From: Rhizobium mongolense subsp. loessense
GTDB lineage: Bacteria > Pseudomonadota > Alphaproteobacteria > Rhizobiales > Rhizobiaceae
NCBI RefSeq assembly: GCF_900099775.1
Contig: NZ_FMTM01000020.1
Coordinates: 1-64,000, forward strand
Reading direction: 5' to 3'
Length of the DNA: 64,000 nt
Every line of letters starts with the position of its first letter. Position 1 is the first letter of the stretch. The notes under the pieces were generated by a model. The model saw only the letters and a list, made by a program, of their open reading frames with translations. It was not told where the DNA came from and made no database searches. Positions 27,292 to 36,614 of the stretch are shown here, piece by piece. The translations under genes and the position numbers were made by a program.

Positions 27292-27507
27292 GGACGCGCC
27301 TCCGGGTGAGGGAAGCGTCAAACGTCCTTTTAGGCGAGCGGCGCTTCTTGGCGACCTCTCTAGAAGGCTCCCATGTCAAATAGGCAGCTGCGGTTTTCAG
27401 CTGTTTTTCAATTTTGTCATCAATCCGTCATGAAGCATCGTGTCGTCGCAGGATCGGAGGAGAGACCTCGCAGACCCCGCACTGTTTCTGGCCCGTCCCG
27501 CATCGAC

Positions 27508-28347
27508 CTATTGCGGTGTCGTCTGCGACCGCCTCGTCCTTACGGTGACGGTAAAGGCCGCCGTAAACAGGATGGAGAGCATCAACACAATGGTCGGCGC
27601 AGGTGCGCTATCAATGAAAAACGACAGATAGATTCCAGCACCTGAAGCGATTAACGCAATGACCACCGACAGGATGAGCATCCTGCTGAAGCTGCGCGTC
27701 AGCAGGAAGGCAATAGCGCCCGGTGCAATGAGCATCGCGATGGCGAGAATAATTCCGACCGCCTTCAACGCGCCGACAACAGTCAGCGAAATCAGGCAGA
27801 GCAAGCCGTAGTGCAACAGATTGACCCGAAGGCCGACCGCCCTCGCCTGGGCCGGATCGAAGGCATGCAGCAGGAAATCCTTCCACTTGATACCGATGAT
27901 GCCCGCAGTCATTGCCGCAATGACGGCCGCCTCGGCAATGTCGCGCCAGCCAACGCCCAGCATGTCCCCGAACAATATGTGATCGAGATGCACCTCGGAC
28001 TGGATTTTGACGTAGAGCACCAGGCCGAAGCCGAACATGCCGGAAAACACGATGCCCATCACCGTATCCTGCTTGATGCGGCTGTTGTCTTTCAAAAAGC
28101 CAGTGGCAACCGCACACAACATGCCGGTGACGAAGGCGCCGACCGCAAAAGGGATGCCGACGATATACGCAATGACCACGCCGGGAAAAACCGCATGGGA
28201 GATGGCATCGCCCAGCAACGACCAGCCCTTGACCACGAGAAAGCAGGAAAGCAGCGCCGTCGGCACGGCCACAAACATCGAGATGACCAGCGCATTGACC
28301 ATAAAGCCGAACTGGAAGGGCGAAGCCAGCGTCTCAAGGATATTCAT
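27508..28347 (-). CDS. sitD: Mn/Fe ABC transporter permease SitD
   Basis: A 279-residue ABC-3 family membrane protein (MNILETLASPFQFGFMVNAL...) with about eight helices, typical of Zn/Mn/Fe permeases. Start 28347 overlaps the sitC stop as ATGA. A longer open frame reaching 29151 is only the antisense-frame shadow of sitC. It is the last gene of sitABCD, and pairs with SitC as the channel for Mn(II), and Fe(II) in some relatives. Confidence 0.9.
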   Translation of the reverse strand: MNILETLASPFQFGFMVNALVISMFVAVPTALLSCFLVVKGWSLLGDAISHAVFPGVVIAYIVGIPFAVGAFVTGMLCAVATGFLKDNSRIKQDTVMGIVFSGMFGFGLVLYVKIQSEVHLDHILFGDMLGVGWRDIAEAAVIAAMTAGIIGIKWKDFLLHAFDPAQARAVGLRVNLLHYGLLCLISLTVVGALKAVGIILAIAMLIAPGAIAFLLTRSFSRMLILSVVIALIASGAGIYLSFFIDSAPAPTIVLMLSILFTAAFTVTVRTRRSQTTPQ

Positions 28348-29201
28348 CGATGGGCCTCGTGAACTTCGGCCGCCTTGCGACGCGCCGCCAGCATTCCATG
28401 TTTGGGCGCAAGGAAGAAGGCGACCAGGAAGAGGAGGGTCTGCAGCACGACGATGATGCCGCCAGTTGCGCCGTCCAGGAAATAACTCGCATAGGCACCG
28501 ACGAAACTGGTCGCCGCGCCAATGACGACGGCGATCGCAAGCAGCCGGGGAAATCGGTCCGTCAGCAGATAGGCAGTAGCGCCCGGGGTCACCACCATAC
28601 AGATGACGAGGAAGGCACCTACCGTCTGGAGGGCGGCGACCGTCGATGCCGAAAGCAGCGTGAAAAACATGATCTTGAGCGCAGTGGGATTGAGACCGAT
28701 CGACCGTGCATGGGTCTCGTCGAAGAAGGTGACCATGAGATCCTTCCATTTGACGAGAAGGATGGCGAGCGAGACAAAACCGATGACGGCGAGCTGGAGA
28801 GTGTCCTCCGGCGTGATGGCGAGAATGTTGCCGAGCACGATGGTCTGGACGTTCACCGAGGTCGGCGACAAGGACACCATGAAGAGGCCGAGCCCGAAAA
28901 AGGAGGAGAAGATCAGGCCGATAATGGCGTCCTCTTTCAGCCTCGTGCGCTGGTTGAGGAAGAGCATCGCGGCAGCAGCAAGGCCGCCGGAGAAGAATGC
29001 GCCGACCGAAAAGGGCAGGCCCAGCATATAGGCGCCGGCCACCCCGGGGACGATCGAATGGGAAAGCGCATCGCCGATCAGCGACCAGCCCTTGAGCATC
29101 AGATAGCAGGATAAAAACGCGCAGACACCGCCGACCAGAGCCGACACCCACATGGCATTGAGCATGTATTCATAGGTGAAAGGCTCAATCAGAAGGGCCA
29201 T
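28344..29201 (-). CDS. sitC: Mn/Fe ABC transporter permease SitC
   Basis: A 285-residue ABC-3 permease (MALLIEPFTYEYMLNAMWVS) with LIGDALSHSIVPGVAGAYML as the family signature region. GTG at 29204 is a possible start too, but ATG at 29201 fits the ribosome binding site GGAGG better. The start overlaps the sitB stop. It is very similar in layout to SitD, as expected for a heterodimer. Confidence 0.9.
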   Translation of the reverse strand: MALLIEPFTYEYMLNAMWVSALVGGVCAFLSCYLMLKGWSLIGDALSHSIVPGVAGAYMLGLPFSVGAFFSGGLAAAAMLFLNQRTRLKEDAIIGLIFSSFFGLGLFMVSLSPTSVNVQTIVLGNILAITPEDTLQLAVIGFVSLAILLVKWKDLMVTFFDETHARSIGLNPTALKIMFFTLLSASTVAALQTVGAFLVICMVVTPGATAYLLTDRFPRLLAIAVVIGAATSFVGAYASYFLDGATGGIIVVLQTLLFLVAFFLAPKHGMLAARRKAAEVHEAHR

Positions 29202-30103
29202 CACCGCGAGCCTCCATTACCCCGTGGCTCGTGTGCGACGAACCGGCCGTCTTGCAGTACGAGCGGGCGTTCGTCGTCGGTCATCACATCGATCGGATGT
29301 GACTGGCCATCCTTAGCCTCGGTCAGCATGAAGTGGCGCAGCACGCCGCCAAAGGCCTTTTCAAGATTTGCCTGCGTGAAAGTCTCGGCAGTCGTGCCAT
29401 GGGCGAGGACTGTGCCTTTGACGAGCACGGTGCGGTCGCAGAATTCAGGCACCGAGCCGAGATTGTGTGTGGAAACCAGCATGACCCGGCCCTCGTCGCG
29501 CAACTCGCGAAGCAATGCGATAATCTGGTCCTCGGTCTTGACGTCGACACCGGTGAAGGGCTCATCGAGCAGGATGACGCGGCCGTCCTGGGCAAGCGCT
29601 CGAGCCAGGAAAACGCGCTTCTTCTGCCCGCCCGACAGCTCGCCGATCTGACGCGTGCGGAAGTCGCTCATGTTGACGCGTGCGAGTGCCGACGACACAG
29701 CAGCGTGATCGGCCGCCTTCGGGATGCGCATCATGCCCATGTGGCCGTAGCGGCCCATCATGACAACGTCCTCGACCAGGACTGGAAAGTCCCAATCGAC
29801 CTCCTCGCTTTGCGGCACGTAGGCGACGAGGTTCTTGCGGAGCGCCTCACTGACCGACATCCCGAGCACTCTTATGTCGCCCTTGGCAAGACGCACGAAT
29901 CCCATGATCGACTTGAACAGCGTCGACTTGCCGGAGCCATTGACCCCGACCAGCGCGGTGATCGTGCCCATCGGGACCTGGAAACTCGCATCCCAAAGCC
30001 CAGTATGGCCATTGCGATAGGTAACGGTGGCGCTTTTCACCGCAATGCCCGATCCCGCATCGAAAGACGCGGGACGGGCAAGATTGCTGAGCGGCTCATT
30101 CAT
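29201..30103 (-). CDS. sitB: Mn/Fe ABC transporter ATP-binding protein SitB
   Basis: A 300-residue ATPase: Walker A VGVNGSGKSTLFKS, signature LSGGQKKRVFLARAL, Walker B VILLDEPFTGVD, switch His in LVSTHNLGS. It overlaps sitA by 4 bases (ATGA at 30100-30103). The extended C-terminal 45 residues are typical of rhizobial and enterobacterial SitB proteins. Confidence 0.92.
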   Translation of the reverse strand: MNEPLSNLARPASFDAGSGIAVKSATVTYRNGHTGLWDASFQVPMGTITALVGVNGSGKSTLFKSIMGFVRLAKGDIRVLGMSVSEALRKNLVAYVPQSEEVDWDFPVLVEDVVMMGRYGHMGMMRIPKAADHAAVSSALARVNMSDFRTRQIGELSGGQKKRVFLARALAQDGRVILLDEPFTGVDVKTEDQIIALLRELRDEGRVMLVSTHNLGSVPEFCDRTVLVKGTVLAHGTTAETFTQANLEKAFGGVLRHFMLTEAKDGQSHPIDVMTDDERPLVLQDGRFVAHEPRGNGGSR

Positions 30104-31014
30104 TGCGACAAGCCCTCGACAAGGCCCTTTTCGACGGTATCGGAGGTTACGCGGAGCAGATCGATATAGGTCGGCACAGGCCCGTCCTCCTCGCTGAGGG
30201 AATCGACATAGAGCACGCCGCCGTAATGTACGCCGGTTTCGCGCGCCACCTGCTTGGCCGGCTTGTCGGACACCGTGCTCTCGCTGAAAACGGCAGCGAT
30301 CTTGTTATCTTCGACGGCATCGATCACCTTGCGGACCTGTTGTGGTGTTCCCTGCTGGTCGGCATTGATCGGCCAGAGATAGAGTTCCTTCAGGCCAAAG
30401 TCACGGGCGAGGTAGGAGAAGGCGCCCTCGCTCGACACCAGCCAGCGCTTGTCCTCGGGAATCTGCGCAAGCTTTTCTCGGATCGGCGTAATGGTCGCCT
30501 CGATCTTCTCTTTATAGGCGGCAGCGTTGGCCTCGTAGGCTGCGGCGTTCTTTGGATCGAACTTGACGAAGGCATCGCGGATGTTGTCGACGTAAATCAG
30601 AGCGTTCGTCGGCGACATCCAGGCATGCGGGTTGGGCTTGCCGGTATATGGTCCTTCGGAAATGCTCATCGGTTGAACGCCTTCCGAGACGACGACACCC
30701 GGAACGTCCCGGAGATTGACGAAAAACCTTTCGAACCAGCGCTCGAGATTAAGGCCGTTCCAGAGGATAAGTTGAGCGCCCTGCGCCCTTTGTATGTCAC
30801 CGGGTGTCGGCGAATAATTGTGGATTTCCGCACCCGGTTTGGTGATCGATTCCACGATGGCGGCATCGCCCGCCACGTTCTTGGCCATGTCGGCGATGAC
30901 CGTAAATGTCGTCACCGCCTTGAACTTCTCCTGAGCCGCTGCCGGCATTGCTGCGCCCGACACGATTGCCGCCGCGATCAGTCCGGCCAACAAGTGCCCT
31001 ACCCGTTTCAACAT
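30100..31014 (-). CDS. sitA: Mn/Fe-binding periplasmic protein SitA
   Basis: A 304-residue cluster A-I metal-binding protein. Signal peptide MLKRVGHLLAGLIAAAIVSG with cleavage after AAA. Predicted metal ligands are His in GAEIHNYSPTPGD, His in NPHAWMSP, Glu in SSEGAFSYL and Asp in LYVDSLS, the HHED set typical of Mn/Fe-type SitA/MntC rather than the Zn-type His-rich ZnuA. It is first in the sitABCD operon, with a palindrome 27 bases upstream that may bind Mur. In rhizobia sit genes are known to be repressed by the Fur-family protein Mur when Mn is sufficient. Confidence 0.92.
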   Translation of the reverse strand: MLKRVGHLLAGLIAAAIVSGAAMPAAAQEKFKAVTTFTVIADMAKNVAGDAAIVESITKPGAEIHNYSPTPGDIQRAQGAQLILWNGLNLERWFERFFVNLRDVPGVVVSEGVQPMSISEGPYTGKPNPHAWMSPTNALIYVDNIRDAFVKFDPKNAAAYEANAAAYKEKIEATITPIREKLAQIPEDKRWLVSSEGAFSYLARDFGLKELYLWPINADQQGTPQQVRKVIDAVEDNKIAAVFSESTVSDKPAKQVARETGVHYGGVLYVDSLSEEDGPVPTYIDLLRVTSDTVEKGLVEGLSQ

Positions 31015-31036
31015 GCCGTTGCTCCTTGCTGCGAAT

Positions 31037-31052
31037 GATTTGCATATGCAGT
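31037..31052. promoter_or_regulatory. Candidate Mur/Fur-type operator upstream of sitA
   Basis: A perfect palindrome TGCATATGCA (31041-31050) flanked by ATT on the left lies 27 bases from the sitA start. A second TTTGCAA element is at 31073-31079. Rhizobial Mur boxes contain TGCAA-type half sites, so this fits as a manganese-responsive operator. Assigned by position and motif likeness only. Confidence 0.4.
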
Positions 31053-31271
31053 CTTATGGAAAGGCCTCCATATTTGCAAGTGCGACTTATTCGCAATTAT
31101 GAAAGCTTCGTGAAATTTGATCTGCGAGCCTGAAAGGGGCGGCGACATCTACCACGGCGCTGCCACCCGATTATCCGGAAAAATTTCCAACCCTTGCCTG
31201 TCGGATTGCACAAGGGCCCTTCGTCTTATCATCAGCATTGGCAAAACGCACGCAATAGAGAGGAAAGACCC

Positions 31272-32135
31272 ATGTTCCGCACGGCCCTAATTACAACAGC
31301 CCTGCTTGTCACAAGCTCCCTCCTTGCCGAGGCCCAACCGGCGGGCAACCGCGTTAAGGTCAACGGCATGCAGATTTATTACGAAGTGTCCGGCGATGGC
31401 GATCCGTTGGTCGTGCTGCACGGCGCCTATATGAACATCCCCTCCATGGGAACAATTATCCCGAAGCTCGCCAAAACCCATAAGGTCTACGCGATCGAAC
31501 TCCAGGGGCACGGCCGCACCACCGACATCGACCGGCCGATCACCTATCCCAACCTGGCCGAGGACGTGGCGGCCTTTATGGACGCGGTCGGGCTCAAGAA
31601 GGCCGACATATTCGGCTACTCCATGGGTGCGGCCGCCGGGCTGCAAGTTGCCATCCGCCATCCCGAAAAGGTGAACAAGCTGATCGCAGCCTCCGTCGCT
31701 TATGATGCTGAAGGCTGGCAGCCGGAGTTCAGGGCCTTCATCCCGCAAATGACGGTGGAAATGTTTGTCGGCATGCCGTTTGCCAAGGACTATCGCAAGC
31801 TTGCCGCCAATCCCGACGGTTTTCCCGCCCTGGTCAAGAAGCTGATCGCGCTCGAACACGAGCCGATGGCATGGGAAGCGGACGTCAAGGCGATGAAGAC
31901 ACCGGTGCTGATCATCACTGGCGACGCCGACGTTGCGACCCTCGAACATTCCGTCGCCATGTTCCAGCTGCTTGGCGGCGGCACCATGGGCGACATGGGC
32001 AAGCCGCTGCCGGCATCGCGCCTCGCCGTCTTGCCAGCGACGTCACACACGGCTGTCATCAACCAGCCCGAGCTACTGCATGCCTTCATCGAGCCCTTCC
32101 TGAAGGGCGAGACGCCGAAGGGCATGTTCGAGTAG
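31272..32135 (+). CDS. Exported alpha/beta hydrolase
   Basis: A 287-residue alpha/beta hydrolase with signal peptide MFRTALITTALLVTSSLLAEA. Catalytic features: oxyanion segment VVLHGAYMN, nucleophile elbow GYSMGAAAG, acid in ITGDADVAT and His in PATSHTAVI. Start 31272 has GAGAGGAAAG upstream; a longer frame from 31194 has none. It should act in the periplasm. It is similar in plan to haloperoxidase-like and esterase proteins; no substrate can be stated. It is divergent from sitA and is not clearly part of an operon. Confidence 0.82.
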   Translation: MFRTALITTALLVTSSLLAEAQPAGNRVKVNGMQIYYEVSGDGDPLVVLHGAYMNIPSMGTIIPKLAKTHKVYAIELQGHGRTTDIDRPITYPNLAEDVAAFMDAVGLKKADIFGYSMGAAAGLQVAIRHPEKVNKLIAASVAYDAEGWQPEFRAFIPQMTVEMFVGMPFAKDYRKLAANPDGFPALVKKLIALEHEPMAWEADVKAMKTPVLIITGDADVATLEHSVAMFQLLGGGTMGDMGKPLPASRLAVLPATSHTAVINQPELLHAFIEPFLKGETPKGMFE

Positions 32136-32175
32136 CCTGCGCATCGCGCTGCCTTCCTAAGCCCAGGATCTCAGA

Positions 32176-34179
32176 TCAGGAGGCTTGCGCGCTGTAGGCC
32201 AGGTTGTCCTCGGGCGTGGTCACTTCCACGGGTCGGCGCGCGAATTCCGAGGCTGGAACGGGTCGTCCCACGTGGAATCCCTGAACATCGTCAATTCGAC
32301 ATTCCCGCATCAGCTCGAGCTGTTCCTCCGTTTCGACGCCTTCTACAAGAATGCGATGCCCACGATTGCGGATGAGCCGGATTATATCGCGCAGCATGGA
32401 TCTTCCACGCGCAGTATCGCTGTCGTGAAGGAAGGATCGATCAATCTTGACGGTGTCGAAGTCGATCAGGCGAAGCCAGGAGAGACCCGCAAAGCCGGTC
32501 CCAAAGTCGTCCAGCCAGATCTTGATGCCAAGCGCTTTCAGGTCGCTAATGCAACGGATGACATCCGAATGCATTTCCAGTTCAAGCCCCTCGGTTATTT
32601 CGAACGCGATCCTTGAGCCCATCACGCCAGTTTCGGAAAGGACGGCGGCGACGCAGGAGGCAAAACCAGGTGCTCTCAACTGGATCGGCGAAACATTCAC
32701 GCTCACCAGTTCGACATGATTTGCAGCCAGCAGTTCCCTGCAAACGGTGCGCAGCGCCCAATAGCCAAGTTCCATTATCGCGCCGGATCGCTCGGCGACC
32801 GGAATGAAGAGACTTGGTGCCGCTGCAGTGCCGTCAGGCATGCTCAGTCGCATGAGAGCCTCAACCGCATGCACCTTGCCACTTTCGACCTCTTGAATCG
32901 GTTGATAGACAAGGGAGACGAGCTTCTGCGGCACGGCAACCTTCAAAAGCGCGGCTATGTGCGCCGTTTCGTCACCGCTTTGAGGATCATTCGGATCGAA
33001 AAGTTCTGCGCAATTGCGGCCATTTGCTTTCGCCGAGTAAAGAGCGCGATCTGCTTCGTTGATGATTTTCTCAAGTTTTGAACCAGATTCTGGTCTTGTG
33101 ACTGCCGCGCCAACGCTGACCGTCACCACCGGCACCCCGTCGAGACGCTGCCCGTGCGCAATTTTAAGGTCTTCGACGGTTCGACGGAGTTTTTCAGCGA
33201 GATCCGCAGCCTCCACGTCGTTGCGCAGGGCAGCGATTACGATGAATTCCTCGCCGCCGTAACGCCCAATCGTCGCCCCGATAGGCGCCACAGCGTCGTC
33301 AAGAGCCGTCGCCACAGCAATGAGGCATTTGTCCCCCTCCTGATGGCCATAGAAGTCATTATACTTTTTGAAGAAATCGACATCGATCAGAAACGTGGCA
33401 AATTCGATCCCCTGCGTCTGCCATTTCTCCCAAAAGTCACGCAACTGCTGGTCGACGGCCCTTCGATTTTCCAGTCCGGTCAATGGGTCGGTATTCGACA
33501 GCCTCAGAAGTGCCTTTCCCCGCTCCGAGGCTTCCTGGTGCTGGAGGTCTGCCTCATGCGCGTTGAGGAAGACGTTGAAGCGTTCCTTGTTAAGCTTCCA
33601 GTTCACATAGGACGTGAATGTGAAACACGACAGGTAGAACGTCACGAAAGCGAGATCGTAGGAAGGCCCGGGACTGAAGACTGCAAGCGATGCAAGGAAA
33701 ATCGCCAGCACCAGGCTCGATGCGATAACCGACAATGCAAAGCGGAAGCTGAAGAAGAGGTTCGCGCCCATCATGAAGATCGCGCCGAACACCATATAGT
33801 AGGACAGACTTTCAACTCTTGTCGTCAACAGCGTCGGAATGACCCATCCCGCATAGCCGAGGACCAAGGCGGCCGCGCATGTCAGATCGAGGTAGTTGGT
33901 ACGAACGCCTCGCCGAAGTTGAACTTCAAGCACGAGCAGGGCTCCGAGCCCGACGATCACCCGCGCGATCGTGGTGAAGATCGCCACATCCGGAACAAGG
34001 AGCAGGTCGGTCACGAAGAACATCAGATAGACCGTGACTGCCAGCCAAAGGCCAGCGCGGGTCGATGCTCTGCGACGCTGATCGCCCTGTTCGAGATAGA
34101 GCGCGCGCAGATCGCAGGACTGATGAGCCTGTTGCTGCGCAAAGAGCGTTGTCTCGACTTCTGCCAGCGTGTGCCTCAT
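32176..34179 (-). CDS. Membrane GGDEF-EAL cyclic-di-GMP protein
   Basis: A protein of about 667 residues with six or so membrane helices in the first 220 residues (AVTVYLMFFVTDLLLVP; AFVTFYLSCFTFTSYVNW), then a GGDEF domain (active-site loop GRYGGEEFIVIAA, so the diguanylate cyclase motif is kept) and an EAL domain (VHAVEALMRLS, FEITEGLELE, LDDFGTGFAGLSWL). Key residues of both are present, so it may make and degrade cyclic-di-GMP. The start is uncertain: 34179 gives MRHTLAEVETTL, and an in-frame ATG near 34200 is possible. It is divergent from the methyltransferase gene. Confidence 0.85.
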   Translation of the reverse strand: MRHTLAEVETTLFAQQQAHQSCDLRALYLEQGDQRRRASTRAGLWLAVTVYLMFFVTDLLLVPDVAIFTTIARVIVGLGALLVLEVQLRRGVRTNYLDLTCAAALVLGYAGWVIPTLLTTRVESLSYYMVFGAIFMMGANLFFSFRFALSVIASSLVLAIFLASLAVFSPGPSYDLAFVTFYLSCFTFTSYVNWKLNKERFNVFLNAHEADLQHQEASERGKALLRLSNTDPLTGLENRRAVDQQLRDFWEKWQTQGIEFATFLIDVDFFKKYNDFYGHQEGDKCLIAVATALDDAVAPIGATIGRYGGEEFIVIAALRNDVEAADLAEKLRRTVEDLKIAHGQRLDGVPVVTVSVGAAVTRPESGSKLEKIINEADRALYSAKANGRNCAELFDPNDPQSGDETAHIAALLKVAVPQKLVSLVYQPIQEVESGKVHAVEALMRLSMPDGTAAAPSLFIPVAERSGAIMELGYWALRTVCRELLAANHVELVSVNVSPIQLRAPGFASCVAAVLSETGVMGSRIAFEITEGLELEMHSDVIRCISDLKALGIKIWLDDFGTGFAGLSWLRLIDFDTVKIDRSFLHDSDTARGRSMLRDIIRLIRNRGHRILVEGVETEEQLELMRECRIDDVQGFHVGRPVPASEFARRPVEVTTPEDNLAYSAQAS

Positions 34180-34444
34180 GCACGGTTCACCCGAACTCAT
34201 CGAAATTGAAGGGTTTCCGTCCGCTTCCGCGACGTCGAAACAATTTGCGGTCATTGCAGATGGCACAGCCAAGGTTATCGCGATGTTAGATATTGCCGAT
34301 GAAGTTTTGGTTAAGCCCCAGGCCGGCACAAGGTTGCCGGATCACAATGGGTTACCAATTTTCAGCTATTGCGCCATTTTTTAAACTCTAGCGCGAGGCA
34401 ATTTCTTTTTCTATAATTAGCTTAGTATTAACGGAAACAACAAA

Positions 34445-35482
34445 GTGAACCGATTTCAGACAGTTCTCGACGGAGTTAGCCTCGTTACCCCCGATCTCAT
34501 CGCGGGAAGTTCAAAATTATCAGACAGCGGGTATCTGCAAGAACGCTTCATTGAAGGGCGTGCAGAACTGGCCATTTTGCTCGCCTTAAGCGAGCAACAA
34601 TTCCAGAACCGCTTGCCACCGGAAGAAATCGTCCGCGATCTGACGACGCGGCTGAGTGCCCTGAGGCAAAAGCTGCCCTCCTCCGTCTGGCAGCGCCTCA
34701 CGCCGATTGCGCGCGAACATCCCGTCGCGGCCTATCTTCTTGAAGATCCCCTGACCCGCTGGTCCTTCGAAAAACCTCGCGGCTACTCGGGCGACGCGCA
34801 ACTTCTCGACTTCATTTACGAGCATCCGAGCATGAACCCGGCAATCGAGCAGGCTTCGGCTCTCGGACGGGATCTTTATGCATACACAAAGCAAGCTTCG
34901 TCATCTGTCGCTGTTCGCGAAAGGCGGAACCTTCTGACCGCAAAGGTGGACGCCATCGCGTCTGATCGGCCGGGCGACACCGAGATCCTGACGATCGCCG
35001 CTGGACATCTGAGGGAAGCGGACCAGTCGCAAGCGTTGCAGGACGGCGCGATCAGTCGCTGGGTGGCGCTCGACCAAGACCCGCTCAGTGTCGGGTCGGT
35101 GGCGCGCGACTTTGCCGGAAGTCCGGTCGAGGCCATCAACGGCTCCGTCCGCACGCTCTTGTCACGTTCTCAGCAACTGGGCCGTTTTGACTTTATCTAC
35201 GCGGCCGGCCTCTACGACTACCTTGCGCACAATGTGGCGGTGAAGCTTACCGAACGTTGCCTGCAGATGCTCAAGCCCGGCGGTCAATTTCTGTTCGCCA
35301 ACTTCGCGCGCGACATACACGTCGAGGGATATATGGAAACGTTCATGAACTGGGCCCTTCTATGGCGCTCTGAATCGGAGATGTGGTCGATTATAGGGGG
35401 CCTTCCAAATCAGGATCGGTTTGAAGCAAAGGTGGAGTTCGGCGAAAACAGGAACGTCCTCTACGCGACCCTCAAGACCTGA
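34445..35482 (+). CDS. PhcB-like SAM-dependent methyltransferase
   Basis: A 345-residue protein with a GTG start. The N-terminal 110 residues are helical. Then comes RGYSGDAQLLDFIY, a segment typical of the PhcB family that makes 3-hydroxy-fatty-acid methyl ester signals in Ralstonia. A Rossmann fold follows: ILTIAAGHLREA (motif I), WVALDQDPLS (acidic loop), FDFIYAAGLYDYLAHNVAVK (shortened) and LKPGGQFLFANF. It lies 265 bases from the divergent GGDEF-EAL gene and is followed by a strong terminator, so it is a single-gene unit. Whether it makes a signal molecule is inference; similar proteins exist in many proteobacteria without a known product. Confidence 0.75.
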   Translation: MNRFQTVLDGVSLVTPDLIAGSSKLSDSGYLQERFIEGRAELAILLALSEQQFQNRLPPEEIVRDLTTRLSALRQKLPSSVWQRLTPIAREHPVAAYLLEDPLTRWSFEKPRGYSGDAQLLDFIYEHPSMNPAIEQASALGRDLYAYTKQASSSVAVRERRNLLTAKVDAIASDRPGDTEILTIAAGHLREADQSQALQDGAISRWVALDQDPLSVGSVARDFAGSPVEAINGSVRTLLSRSQQLGRFDFIYAAGLYDYLAHNVAVKLTERCLQMLKPGGQFLFANFARDIHVEGYMETFMNWALLWRSESEMWSIIGGLPNQDRFEAKVEFGENRNVLYATLKT

Positions 35483-35566
35483 AGATCGACGCTGACGCGG
35501 GCGGCCCGAGACATAGGTCGCCTCGACCGGCTCTTGCCGGAGCGGCGGTCGTGACGAGGCAGCAGC

Positions 35567-35590
35567 AGCGCCGCGCCTTTGCGCGGCGCT
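35567..35590. terminator. Bidirectional terminator between methyltransferase and eutE
   Basis: Stem AGCGCCGCGC / GCGCGGCGCT with a 4-base CTTT loop, between convergent genes ending at 35482 and 35609. Confidence 0.8.
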
Positions 35591-35608
35591 TGAATTATCT
35601 CTGCGGGT

Positions 35609-36592
35609 TCAAACCGCCAGGACTGCGGCGCAATCGCCAGGTTTTATCAATCCCGGAAAATGCCGTGCAGCCAGGATGCCTGTCATTCTTGAACGGAGCT
35701 CGACGGGAAGACCGCCGGTTCTTCCGACCGGATGGATGCGAGCCACAACCTCACCCTTTTTCACGGCCGCGCCGAGGTCGACTGCAAATTCGACGAGCCC
35801 GGCTTCCTCTGCGAAGAGAAAGCAGTCTCCATCCGGCATGTCGAGCCATTGGGTGGGCTGCTCTTCGACAATGCCCTCAACGATGCCGGCATGCACGAGA
35901 ACGTTCATCACCCCGCGTTTGGCAATAGCCGCGCTTTTCGCCGTCGCCGTTCCGCCGCCCCCGAGCTCGGTGGTGACGAAGATCTTGCCCATCTCCTCGG
36001 CGGCCGTGTCGTACATGCCCACGGCGTCGATCTCCAGCATTTTCATCGAGTAGGGCGCGCCGAACGCCTGAACGAACTCGAATCCCTTTGCCTCCTGTTT
36101 CTTGTCTGGAAGAATGTGGGCGGCGCAGAAGGGCAGAAAATCGAGTGTCCTGCCGCCCGAATGGAAGTCGAGCACGATATCGGCAAGCGGCAGAAGGACC
36201 CGCTGGAAATAATCGGCGATCTTCTGTGTGACCGTGCCGTCCGGCCTGCCCGGAAAGCTGCGGTTCATATTGCCCTTGTCGATCGGCGAGGTTCTGGTCT
36301 GCGACAGGAACGCCGGGTAGTTCATGGCGGGCACGATGATGACGCGGCCCTTGACGTCTTCTGCCCCAAGCGTGCGGGCAAGATCGAAGAGTGCGATCGG
36401 CCCTTCATATTCATCGCCGTGATTGCCGCCTGTCAAAAGAGCAGTCGGGCCTCGGCCGTTTCGTATGACGGTGATCGGGATCATGACCGATCCCCATGCG
36501 GAATCATCGCGGCTGTAGGGCAGCCGCAAGAAACCGTGCTGAACGCCGTCCGCCTCGAAATCGACGGTCGCACTCATCGGCGATGGGCGCAT
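35609..36592 (-). CDS. eutE: N-acetyl-diaminobutyrate deacetylase EutE/DoeB
   Basis: A 327-residue zinc enzyme of the AstE/AspA (succinylglutamate desuccinylase) family. Zinc ligands are in LTGGNHGDEYEGPIAL (His, Glu) and LDFHSGGRTL (His). In ectoine degradation it removes the acetyl group from N-alpha-acetyl-L-2,4-diaminobutyrate made by EutD. Start 36592 is preferred because GAGGAG lies nine bases upstream; 36610 adds six residues. It is the last gene of eutABCDE. Confidence 0.9.
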   Translation of the reverse strand: MRPSPMSATVDFEADGVQHGFLRLPYSRDDSAWGSVMIPITVIRNGRGPTALLTGGNHGDEYEGPIALFDLARTLGAEDVKGRVIIVPAMNYPAFLSQTRTSPIDKGNMNRSFPGRPDGTVTQKIADYFQRVLLPLADIVLDFHSGGRTLDFLPFCAAHILPDKKQEAKGFEFVQAFGAPYSMKMLEIDAVGMYDTAAEEMGKIFVTTELGGGGTATAKSAAIAKRGVMNVLVHAGIVEGIVEEQPTQWLDMPDGDCFLFAEEAGLVEFAVDLGAAVKKGEVVARIHPVGRTGGLPVELRSRMTGILAARHFPGLIKPGDCAAVLAV

Positions 36593-36614
36593 TATTGTAT
36601 CGCTCCTCATCCCA

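Noticed and set aside
28348..29151. N-terminal extension of the sitD frame
   Set aside because: It runs antisense-like within sitC in the wrong frame; sitD starts at 28347 with an ATGA overlap.
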